Positions 25,701-35,059 of a stretch of 64,000 nucleotides of DNA are shown here, one piece after another (positions within the stretch are counted from its first letter, which is position 1; each line of letters opens with the position of its first letter). The DNA is from Cantharellus purpuraceus (lineage: Eukaryota; Basidiomycota; Agaricomycetes; Cantharellales; Hydnaceae). Position numbers and translations under genes: made by a program. The stretch covers positions 1,882,501 to 1,946,500 of the forward strand of contig JALBUN010000003.1 of assembly GCA_025174535.1 (NCBI GenBank). Reading direction: 5' to 3'. The notes under the pieces are model-generated. The model worked only from the letters and a program-made list of their open reading frames with translations, did not search any database and was not told the DNA's origin.

Positions 25701-27941
25701 TGATGAGCCAGGATGCATCGAGGACGTATATTGAACCACTCTGACAGTCCAACTCTGCCAGCGTCTTTTTGTATCAAACTTTTAAATAGCGCCGCAACTC
25801 CCTCTCCACCTCAGTCTCTAATTCTAGCCCTCGATCGTCACTCATGTTTCATCACCATCAATCATTATCAGCCTTCTATTCACACCAATCCTTTCATCAT
25901 CATTCACATGGCTTCCAATCCCTCTCCAACATCTCTTCTAATAATACATCACACTGGTCTCTGGACACAGAGGACTATCAAAAATATGCCAGGCTCCACA
26001 GGCATGTTAAGCCACCTCCATGTGTCAAAATACTTCCAAAACTCTGTCAACATCCAAGATCCACACCATCTCTCTCTTATACCATTGGTGATCCCATATT
26101 CCTTCATGATTCCATTGAACCATATACATTCCTCGGCATTTCACCTCTATATCATAACATGGATAGAAGAGTTGAATGTGAGGTAGAATTTTAGTCACCA
26201 TCACTGACCTATCCTCCCACTTCAATCCAACTCAGGTTACATCATGTCAGGCAAAGGGACTGAATACCCTTGGAATGGGATACCATATGGAGATGTATCA
26301 CTAAGACAATAAGGAGTATTTGTTGTGGATGCTGACTGAAGTCCTCATGTGACTCAGGGTCAATTTACCTTCGGAGTCATAGGGAAGATGGTATTGATGG
26401 ACATTTCTATTGTTCTTTTATATGACTCACCCCTGTTTCATCTTTTCATTCATTCATACATGACTTACTCATCCTTGTTCTATTTTTGGTTCTTTTATTA
26501 CTTGTCACCTCCTATTCTTACAAAGATTACCCCTATCTGTTGCTTCATTTCTCCATGATTTCCCCATTAGTAGTTCAACTTCACATGCTTTGTCAGCTGG
26601 CTTGATCAGCATTTCTTGCATCATATTGCATCATTTGCTTCTCATATTGTGTCATTGTGCCCTGGGGATTTGTATATAAAAGGGTGCTAGTTTTCACCTT
26701 TTGAATCAATCAACAAGTTTCAGCTAGCACTCTAAAGTCAAAGTCCACACTGTCAAGAATTTATTCAAGTACTATTATGACCTATTGGAGTAAGAAGGGG
26801 GAGTTTTATGATAAGGAAAAGTTGTGAAAAGTTTGGGGATTTTTTTGATTAATGGATGAGGAGGAGGAGATTTTCGATTTTATTTTGTGAGCCATCCTTT
26901 CATTCTATGGGGATGGCTACTACTCAAAAAGGGAGGTATTATGATGATTTTCATTTGTCATAAACCTCAAATCAAACGGGTAAAAACTCCTTTCTCTATA
27001 AAAAGTTTTTCTCTATGACATCACTTATTATCAGTATCTGCATCATTTGTTTTATCATATGTTTCAATCTTACTAAAAGGCATTCTTATCATGTGATTGC
27101 CAAATTGTATATTAGCTACAACTGTGTATGAGTATCTATTATTGGATTCACTATTCTTAATCCCTTCCAAGCTGCAAACAAACAGCTTGTGTCAATTTCT
27201 GTCGTTCCTGGAATAACTCCTAAACGACCTATTCAATTTGAAATCTTTTGCATATCCCATTAGGATATTGCATCAACTATTTCTATCTCAGATTACGAAC
27301 GATTTGGATCATTACATCCATTTCTATTAAGCAAACACTTTTTCAAAGTGTTGCTATTCCCATTTCTGCTCAAATATTTTTCAGAAGTCCCAGTTCTTAA
27401 CCGAATACTCTGATATTTGGCAACATCACTCTACTAAACAACACCTCTCTATTGACCCTGCATATATCTGCATCCTTGCAGTAATTGCTCCTCTATTCAA
27501 AATTTATTGCGCCACCATCTCTCACCTTCATTTTACACTCACACACAACACCCCTCCACATCTTTTCCTAACACACACTTCAAGTCTACGCTCTACGCTC
27601 TACATCACAATCCATCAGCTCTACACTGAGGTAAAGCACCTTGGTTCAACAATTGGATTTCCCTCCCCCACTGAGAGGTTACATCTCCTGAAACCAGCCT
27701 TCATGTACCTTCCAACCAGGCTCCCCATTGTCATCCAGTCACAGAGCATGATCAACCATCTTGACCATCCTTTTCACTCCCCATCGTCCTCCAACCACAG
27801 AGCACTATTACACTTTCCTGTTACTCAGTGCTACCCCTACCCCTTGGCCTGACTGTTCTTTGATGTGGTGAACAACTGTGTTACACACCATCTGTTTGCT
27901 AGGACCGTTGCACGCAGGCTTATAGGATCTATTCCATAAGC
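25701..27941 (+). mobile_element. repeat X, copy 1 (LTR-like, carries small ORF)
   Basis: Starts TGATGAGCCAGG and ends about ATTCCATAAGC, and matches copy 2 at 46417-47812 over its whole length apart from the LTR-B insert (26751-27573). Net length is about 1.4 kb. A TATATAAAAGGG box at about 26673, followed by a leader shared by both copies, makes it LTR-like. It also contains a degraded coding segment (about 26025-26330) discussed in the findings. It abuts a truncated MITE at 27946, and its true right end is uncertain. Confidence 0.7.
26751..27573 (+). mobile_element. solo LTR, family LTR-B (copy 2)
   Basis: Starts TGTCAAGAATTT and ends TTCCTAACA, flanked by TSDs CACAC (26746-26750 and 27574-27578). 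Repeat X copy 2 lacks it at the homologous place (about 47460), which confirms the insertion. The inner block CCTGGAATAACTCCTAAACG (about 27208) aligns with the same block in the other two LTR-B copies. Confidence 0.87.
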
Positions 27942-27945
27942 AAAA

Positions 27946-28197
27946 ATACCAATTATATTAATACATACATTCCTATTATATCCATGTAAATAATTATGTT
28001 CATCTCAACTGAATGTCTTATCTTTTAAAGTTTATTAAAATATAGGATATATGTTTATATTTATGAAAATTTCACACATCCAAAATCTTTTAAGATATCC
28101 AAATTGTAACTCCCTGGCTTTATGTATCATTGAAATTCTGATGTATATCTCATATACATCAGAATATTGTATACTGACATGATTCCGAACAAGCGTC
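27946..28197 (-). mobile_element. truncated MITE-M (copy 2)
   Basis: This AT-rich block is the inverted complement of about 32996-33245, the first half of the intact MITE-M. Its right end is CCGAACAAGCGTC (28197), the MITE terminal inverted repeat, followed by TAA. The left half and the other terminus are missing at the junction with repeat X. Confidence 0.8.
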
Positions 28198-28227
28198 TAA
28201 CACCATAATTATGCAGGTTCCAAAACA
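28198..28227 (-). mobile_element. LTR-A stub (30 bp)
   Basis: The plus-strand end GCAGGTTCCAAAACA is the terminal 30 bases of LTR-A (compare 20857-20886). LTR-A had inserted into HP at 28227 and was itself split by MITE-M copy 2. The rest has been lost. Confidence 0.75.
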
Positions 28228-28360
28228 GCCGGGGCCATTCCAGTACTGGCAAGCTATGAAGAAGCCTTATGGGTTTCTTCTTACTGTCTTTATTCATTTA
28301 GCACTTTGCACATGAAGTGCAGAATGATTTGACATCAGTGGCCATGCCTGGCCACCAGTA

Positions 28361-28615
28361 CTACTGTTGAATGTAATTTGCAGTCTTTAGTTGACCAAAA
28401 TGGCCAACTACTTGGTGCACATGGTAGATTATTATCTCGGCCAGCCTCCTCCCCTTCAGAAACGCTGAGTGGGGTATACAGACAACATCATGCCTGTATA
28501 TATTTTTGGTCCATATTAGACCATCATGCACACTGAATTGTGCATGCTCTTTAGGTGCCCCCAGCACCTTAGAAAGGACAGTATCCTTTCTATATGTGCC
28601 TTGTACAATCTGCAC
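28361..28615 (-). pseudogene. HP integrase N-terminal zinc-binding region
   Basis: The minus strand reads VVCIPHSAFLKGRRLAEIII followed by HQVVGHFGQLKTANYIQQ, the H-x3-H-type start of the gypsy integrase (HH-CC) domain. The Cys pair, catalytic core and chromodomain are missing because the element is truncated at 28227. Hairpins in this part include GTGGCCATGCCTGGCCAC at about 28343. Confidence 0.7.
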
Positions 28616-28999
28616 AAGGTTGATCCCATGCTTGACATGGGATCACAATGGTGTTCCATCATCATCTGATGACATCACTCCAACATCCTCTATTTCTTTA
28701 GATGAATTAGAATCATCATTCAATGATTCTGTTTGAACACTGAGTGCTTTGGCTTCTGGCACTCTGTTTTCTTTTTTCTTGAGCAGTCACCTTCAGGTGA
28801 CTGCTGCTGTCCTGATCTCAATGAACCATTCTGTGGGGAGCAGTTCTCCTTCAGGGTTGGGACATACATCTGCATTTACATAGATGTAGTTGGGATGACT
28901 CTCTGTTGGGGAGTCATCAGCATAGTAGCACAACAGACAATCCACTACTTTGTTCTCTACCCTGTCTATATGCAGAGTAGTAAAGTTGAAATGGGATAA

Positions 29000-30370
29000 G
29001 AACTCCCACCACCTAATCTGTCTAGGAGACAGGTTCTTTTGGGTCTCGAAGTATTCGAGACCCTTGTGGTCGGTTAATAGGACAAACGTTCATCCTAGTA
29101 GCTTATCCTCCCATCTCATTAGGGCTTTGAGCACAACTATAGTCTTGTGCTTGTGGGTCTTATAGTGCTGTTGTGCAGCACTAAATTTCTTGGATAGGAA
29201 TCTGGCAGGCTGACAGGTCTGCCAATCTTTTCCTTGTCTGTAGACAGCTCCAACTCCAGTCTTGGAGCCATCAGTAATAACCCAAATAGTATCAGGGTTA
29301 TTGACATTGATGGGCTTTAATATTGGAGCCCTACATGCTAGGAGCTTAATGCTTTCAAAGCACATCTCCAGCAACAGCATCCATAAGAATGGATGATTAT
29401 TATGAGCACAACCCAATAATGGGGTTGTGTATGCAGTTATATCTGGCATATAGTGTGCCAGATACTGCACTAGTCTAAGGAAATGTTGGACTTTGTGGTA
29501 TGACCTAGGTCATCTCCACTCTTGTTTTCACTGCATTTTATCATCTGCATGCACACCTTGGTCATCTATTAGGTGACCAAGGCAATCCATACTTGTTGAG
29601 CATAGATCAATCTTATCCTTGCTCAGGAACATATGTGCTTTCCTGAGCTCAGTGAACACCATCTCTAGGTGGTGTTCATGCTCTCATATAGTACGAGAGC
29701 ACACAAATACATTGTCCAGATATACATGGACAAATCTTCTGATATATTCTCAGAAGATGGTGGTCATGAGCCACTGAAATGTCAAGGGGGCATTGCAGTC
29801 CCCTTGCTGCATGACTTGGTTGATGAATGTCCCCAAGATAGTCGCAAATGCTGTCTTAGGTATATCTGTTGGCCTGATGTGTATCTGTTCATATGCCTCA
29901 GACATATCAAGTTTAGATTGATATATACAGTGGGCAACATTGTGTCTAATGTTGTCCTGATTGGGGAAGGGCATTACATCCTTCATCATATTGTCATTCT
30001 GTTCACACAAGTCAAACACAGTGCAGAGCTTCCCATTTTTCTTGGGAATGCATAGCATTGGTACAGCCTGTTGGGCTGTAGCCAGTACCCACCAGCAGTG
30101 GTGTATCACAGAACTTTCTCTGAAAGTTCTGCTCAGTAGTGTTCTGAGCACTTAGGCAAGCGATAATGTATTTGCTTGTCAGGATCCACAAGATCAATCT
30201 CATGGTTAACTTCCCTAAATGGGGGAAGTTCTAAGGGTATGCTGCTGAATAGGTCAGCATACTTTTCTTTCCATTGATCTCTCAACTGAGGGATCTGATC
30301 AGCTGTGTAAGTGGTTGATCCTTCACAAGATGAAGCTATTTGCATTGTGCTCTTATTTGGATCTTCCATT
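29000..30370 (-). pseudogene. HP reverse transcriptase and RNase H
   Basis: Minus strand. RT begins near 30370 (DPDKQIHYRLPK), with PMLCIPKKNGKL (about 30050), KLDMSEAYEQI (about 29900) and VMQQGDCNAPLTF (about 29790). The active site is at about 29712-29730, where the usual YLDD reads YLDN. RNase H follows: QYLAHYMPDI, CFESIKLLACRAPIL, IWVITDGSKTGVGAVY and [10 protein letters not shown] (to about 29030). The domain order is normal for gypsy, but stops interrupt it (for example near 29510 and 29535) and many Arg codons are changed to Cys or His. RT activity should be abolished by the Asp-to-Asn change alone. Confidence 0.82.
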
Positions 30371-30678
30371 GGGGGGTCCTTTACTGAGTCTAGTCCTTCT
30401 TTTGGGAAGGACTGTGTTGTGGGTAGCTCATGTTTAGAGTTACCCCCTTTGTGTCATTTATTCATGCCAATACTCCTTCTTTGTATTAAGTTTGTACCCC
30501 ATGACAGGGTATAAAGAGCATCAGTATTATGTTCTTCATTGATGGGGACTTCTTCAGTTCCCATTATGATTTGGCCTGGGCCATTGAAGTCCAGACATAT
30601 TCCTAGCTTTCATAGGAATGGGGTATCAAGTATTACATTGTAATCAATGTTGGTGGCATCGAAGTATTCTTCAATGTC

Positions 30679-30927
30679 TCAACTACCAAACTTTATGGTA
30701 GTGTGAGTACCATAATTTATGGTACTCCTGCTCCCAATGCATGCTAATTGCAGTGCAATGGGTTGCTCTAGTGTGAAGGTTTTCATACCTGTCATGCATG
30801 TGAATTCAGGGGAGATCATTATCCCCTCACTCCCACTGTCTAATAGACAGTGAGCTAGTGTTCCACCAATCTCCCAACACCCAGAGATTGTTTTATTATT
30901 TATGCGCAGCCTATTGGGTTGCACCAT
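30679..30927 (-). pseudogene. HP aspartic protease segment
   Basis: The minus strand is open for 82 codons and reads LAHCLLDSGSEGIMISPEF, matching the retroviral-type protease motif (DSG) found in gypsy polyproteins. The catalytic Asp is kept. It lies between the gag zinc knuckle (31341-31395) and RT, as expected. Confidence 0.75.
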
Positions 30928-31299
30928 TGACTTCTGTCAGCTCCTATGATTATGCATAGGTTTGGCCAATCTGTCAATGCTGACAGCAGCTATATGCAGC
31001 AGTCATGATTCCCTACTTGTCAGGAATCTTATTGCACTACAGAAATGCACTGCATAGGTGCATTTTAGTGGAATTCAATTATTGGGTCAAATTTATATCA
31101 CATTAGAGTGGTACATTGGTGTAGCCTCCTCCTTGGGGGCATTATCTTGGTCATCCCATTTGTATGGGGTGATCTCCTCATCAGCTACTTCTATAGCTGA
31201 TGTTTTTTCCTCTAGATGGTCCTTGGGATCATCCATCACTTCTTCATGTTCTCCCTCTATTGGGGAGAATCCATCTACATTGTCCTCCACTATGTGTGA

Positions 31300-32402
31300 G
31301 GACACATCCTTTCAGACCAAAGCCAACCTTATGTTGCCCTTTAGTTTGGGGCATCTGGGTCACATGTGACCTGTCTGGCCACATTTGTAGCACACAACAT
31401 TACTGGTAATGTTGTTCAATCGATCACTACTTGCATGTGCTGGTAGCTTTGATTGATAATTACCCTTAACAGAGTAATTGTTGGAATTGAACCTGGAGCC
31501 TCCACTACAGGGTTCCAGCCTTGGCACACTCGCTTGTCATGAGTGTGTATTGGGAGCCATATACACATATCCATGGGGCATGGGTTGACTCCCTGCATTC
31601 ATCATACCAGTAGTTCTATTGATTACTAGTCTATTGGTTGAGGAGGATGCATTAGTTGCATTCTCCAGGTGTCACATACCATGGTGGTATTGTGTCACTT
31701 CCTCTATCATTCAAGCAGTTTCATACAACTGCTTGATACTGCTAAACTCGGCATTGAAGCCATTCTTGAGGATGTCTTGTCTCAGAGGTTCACACATTGC
31801 GGTTACAAACCTCTTCCTGTACATGTATGCATCTGGCAGCATTATCATGTGGCCCACATACTTATCTGGATCATTCATTAATTTGTGAGCAGTCCTTTGA
31901 CCCTGTATTACAGAGTCAAATTTATTTGATGCATGATGATGCATCAGAGTGTGTAGGAATCTACACTGCAATTCTTGGATTGCAGTTTCCAGGGTCCAGT
32001 CTTGGACTGCCCTGTCATAGTGTTCTACATTTCTGTAGAACCATTCCTGGGCCTCACCTTTAAGGCAAGTGCCTAAAAAAATAGTTGAAACTTTTTACTT
32101 GATGGCCCTAGAAGGTTATTCATCTTCAGCCATTGTAGCGTGCCTGCTACAAAGATCTTGAACTCTTTGAGATCTGCACCTCCTGCATATTGCTCAGGAG
32201 GCAATACTTTAATACCCACCTTGGCAAGTACAGACTTCTCTGGGTCTGTGTCTCTGTTATTGACTATGGCTATTTGTACCATGCGAGTAATGCTGTTGAT
32301 AGGATCAATTGTATCCAATTGATCTGGTATGCCTTGACCTTCTAGGGTCAATGTCACTGATTGTTCCCTGTTATGGGGAACATCTTCTTGAGGTACCCAT
32401 TG
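31300..32402 (-). pseudogene. HP gag with CCHC zinc knuckle
   Basis: The minus strand reads VLPPEQYAGGADLKEFKIF and GTLQWLKMNNLLGP (about 32130-32220), then FLHTLMHHHASNKFDSVIQG and YRKRFVTAMCEPLRQDILK (31711-31971), a retrotransposon-gag fold region. The zinc knuckle CYKCGQTGHM-x-PRCPK lies at about 31341-31395, with a TGA stop inside (CpG-type change). The 5' part of gag lies beyond the solo LTR-H at 32403-32670. Confidence 0.75.
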
Positions 32403-32670
32403 TGTTAATGGATGTCTTAGTTCACACCATTGCACAGAACTCAACCAAGTGTATTGGTTGGGTGATGTGTTGTACAGTATGGTAGTGCCTAAGTTCTGTC
32501 TACTATAAGTGGACCCACACATGTACTGGGTCCACTGGCTTACATAATCACTATACATATACACCCTATGGGGGCATATATCTACCAAGAGGACAGCATT
32601 CCTTAAGGGAATACTGCATATATTAATTGTACTTATATGTTATAGTAAGTAAGTACCTTGGGTACTTACA
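32403..32670 (-). mobile_element. solo LTR-H (copy B) inside HP gag
   Basis: On the plus strand it starts TGTTAATGGATG and ends GGTACTTACA, 268 bases, flanked by perfect TSDs CATTG (32398-32402 and 32671-32675). It is the same family and orientation as the HP 5' LTR at 43292-43557, so HP relatives were still moving after this copy had inserted. Confidence 0.9.
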
Positions 32671-32965
32671 CATTGGGTATCTTGTTGTTCATGGTGGGTG
32701 TCTCCTGAAAGGCCTGCCGCTCGTACATGCTGATAACTGTTCAGTGCATGTCAGTTTAAGTTGACAGCCACATTGAGCTCTTGCTGGGGCCACTGCTTTC
32801 TAAACAGCTGGCCAAGCTCCTGCTCTGCATGTTTAGCCTTCTGTTTGAGGGCTAATCTGTGTTTATGAGAAGCCTCAACTTCTTGTTGTTTCCATAGCTC
32901 AATCTCTTGATTGAGCTCCTTTGCCATAGATTGAGGAGTTTCCTCCTCAATCTGGATCAGTAATC
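32671..32965 (-). pseudogene. HP gag, coiled-coil segment
   Basis: The minus strand reads IQIEEETPQSMAKELNQEIE and RLALKQKAKHAEQELGQ, a charged coiled coil of the gag N-terminal half. The same RLALK-x-KAKHA block recurs at about 63585-63610 in the element at the right edge, so it is a family feature. Confidence 0.65.
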
Positions 32966-33788
32966 TTTAAGTACCCAAGGTACTTACTTACTATAGACGC
33001 TTGTTCGGAATCATGTCAGTATACAATATTCTGATGTACATCAGGATTTCAATGATACATAAAGCCAGGGAGTTACAATTTGGATATCTTAAAAGATTTC
33101 AGATGTGTGAAATTTTCATAAATATAAACATATATTCTATATTTTAATAAACTTTAAAAGATAAGATATTTGGTTGAGATGAACATAATTATTTACATGG
33201 ATATAATAGGAATGTATATATGAATATAATTGGTATTATATAGGGTATTTAGATATACAAATACCAGGTGGGGATTAAAGATAGTTCAAATTATGTTACA
33301 AGTATTGTATAAGAAAGAATCAATGATATTTGGATGTTCCCTCAAGGGAGTTGCCACCACTAAATGGGGAAAAAACAATTATTTTTGAGAATTATGCAAA
33401 AATATCAAAATATGTTTTAATCTAGTATATTGTGTAAAATTTGAGAATCATGTTGAAATATGAAAATAAGTTTGAATTGAAGTGTATTGTATAAAATTTG
33501 AGGAAAGTAGGTTGTACATACGTATTTGTTGTATTTCTGAACAAGCATCATAGTATATAATTATAATGTATGCAGCATTCCATTAAGGAATACTGTCTCC
33601 TTAGTAGATATATGCACCCTATGGGTGCATATGTATAGTTATTATGTAAGCCAGTGGACCCAAGTACACATGTGGGTCCACATGTAGTAGACAGACCTTA
33701 GTTGACAACCACACTGTACAGCACATTGCACAACCAATATACTTGGTTGAGTTCTGTGTAACAGTGTGAACTAAGACACTCATTTACA
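32966..33788 (+). mobile_element. solo LTR-H (copy A) with MITE inside
   Basis: Starts TTTAAGTACCCAAGG (first bases TG changed to TT) and ends CACTCATTTACA, flanked by perfect TSDs TAATC (32961-32965 and 33789-33793). It is in opposite orientation to LTR-H copies B and C. Its own length is about 266 bases. The other 557 bases are MITE-M with its duplicated ATA. Confidence 0.9.
32996..33549. mobile_element. MITE-M, intact (554 bp)
   Basis: Non-coding and AT-rich, with terminal inverted repeats GACGCTTGTTCGGAA (left) and, read inwards from the right, GATGCTTGTTCAGAA. It is flanked by ATA on both sides (32993-32995, 33550-33552). The uninterrupted sequence ACTATAGTATATAATTATAA is seen in LTR-H copy C (about 43520-43537). 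The 3-bp duplication and short TIRs suit a PIF/Harbinger- or CACTA-derived MITE; which one is not settled. Confidence 0.85.
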
Positions 33789-34241
33789 TAATCCTTGCCT
33801 TACAGGGATTACTGGGTCTCTTATTCCCTCCATTGGAGGAATCTAATTTCCTCTGTTCAACCAATCATTCTGTTGGATCCTCTCACCCCAGTTGGATCCA
33901 GACTCTCTGGATTCAGATTCTTGTCAAGAATCTGATCTTCAGCAATGCAACTTGCATCACTCAGAGTTCTCTTGGAGTGATTTTAACATTGTTCCTAGCT
34001 CTGCAATTTGCTGCCCCATAGTAGTGACAGCATGTCCTGCTTTGGCAGCCATCTTAGCTGCCTGAGCACTAGCTTCACTAATGCTCTTCATCTCATGTTG
34101 ATTATGCATGAGTTGTTCAGTCAATCTCATGATTGACCTGTGGGTTTCACGCCACTCCATGCTGCATGATTCCCTAGTAGAAGTATTGCTACTCCTACTT
34201 ATGCTTGTATATTGAGCACATTCCTTTCCTTTGGGAACATT
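33789..34241 (-). pseudogene. HP gag N-terminal part (left of Gyp2)
   Basis: The minus strand is open from inside the Gyp2 LTR to 33957 and beyond, reading RSIMRLTEQLMHNQHEMKSI and AKMAAKAGHAVTTMGQQIAE, a helical gag-like segment. The part left of 34242 belongs to HP and carries the dense hairpins, for example at about 33934-33952 and 34049-34065. It was joined to 42834-43291 before Gyp2 inserted. Confidence 0.6.
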
Positions 34242-34246
34242 GGAGG

Positions 34247-34898
34247 TGTTACACACTAGGTCCAATTGGGGGTCAGAGATTGTGTTGGAGTTGGAGCAGG
34301 GATCTGGGTGCATCATGGGGGGTCGGAACAGACATGGCTTCAGCTTATGTGCTGCACCCTCACTAATACCTGTGTCTGAGATTTCAGAGACAGTGTATGA
34401 CTTAGATAGTTAGGATAGGACTTAGGAGCTAGGTGTGGTTTGATATTTGAACTGGGGAATGAAGTCCCCAGTTGGGCAACTTAAATACATATTTGAAATC
34501 TAATAATAATTACTCTGGTTGTTATGCACTAGGTCCGATTGGGGGTTGGAGATTGGGTTGGAGGTTGGGTCGGAGTCGGAGTACATCATGGGGGTCAGAA
34601 CGGACTTGGCTTCAGCTTATGTGCTGTGCCCTCACTAATACCGGTGTCCGAGATTTCGGAGACAGAGTATGACTTAGAGTTAGGATCAGACTTAGGAACT
34701 AGGTGTGATTTGATATTCAAACTGGGGAATGAAGTCCCCAGTCAGGCAACTTAAATACATATTTTGAAATCTAATAATAATTACTCTGGTGATGGGTCTC
34801 TGAGGCCATCAGTTTCCAAATGGAGTATAGATTTCATACGCGCGGGGATCTGAGTGGATCGGATGGGGATCTGGACGTTAATGAATATCGTCATCACA
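34247..34898. repeat. left LTR of Gyp2, with duplicated 5' unit
   Basis: Consists of a unit of about 273 bases (34247-34519) directly followed by a second copy of the same unit (34520-34793) and a short 3' part ending GTCATCACA. Both units start TGTTAYRCACTAGGTCC. The right LTR (42058-42828) has one such unit but two copies of a different unit of about 245 bases (about 42340-42585 and 42586-42828). The two LTRs have therefore rearranged independently. Confidence 0.85.
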
Positions 34899-35059
34899 GT
34901 ATCTCTCCATTAAGGCCAAGCCCCTGAGGCCTCATGTCCGTGGATTGAATAGGTGAGACAGTTGGGTGCAGTCAGAGTTATACTGGGGGTCTGGAGACAT
35001 ATAAAAGGAGGGGCATGATTGAGGTCTTATCCTCAATGATGTCAAACCCTTTGGCAAGC

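Noticed and set aside
28228..32965. CRISPR-like array or tRNA cluster as explanation of the regular palindromes
   Set aside because: Stem sequences all differ, there is no repeated unit and no tRNA fold, and the host is a eukaryote.
27946..33245. Large DNA transposon with terminal inverted repeats of about 250 bp around the hairpin region
   Set aside because: The inverted blocks are two separate MITE-M copies, one truncated; TSDs show independent insertions.
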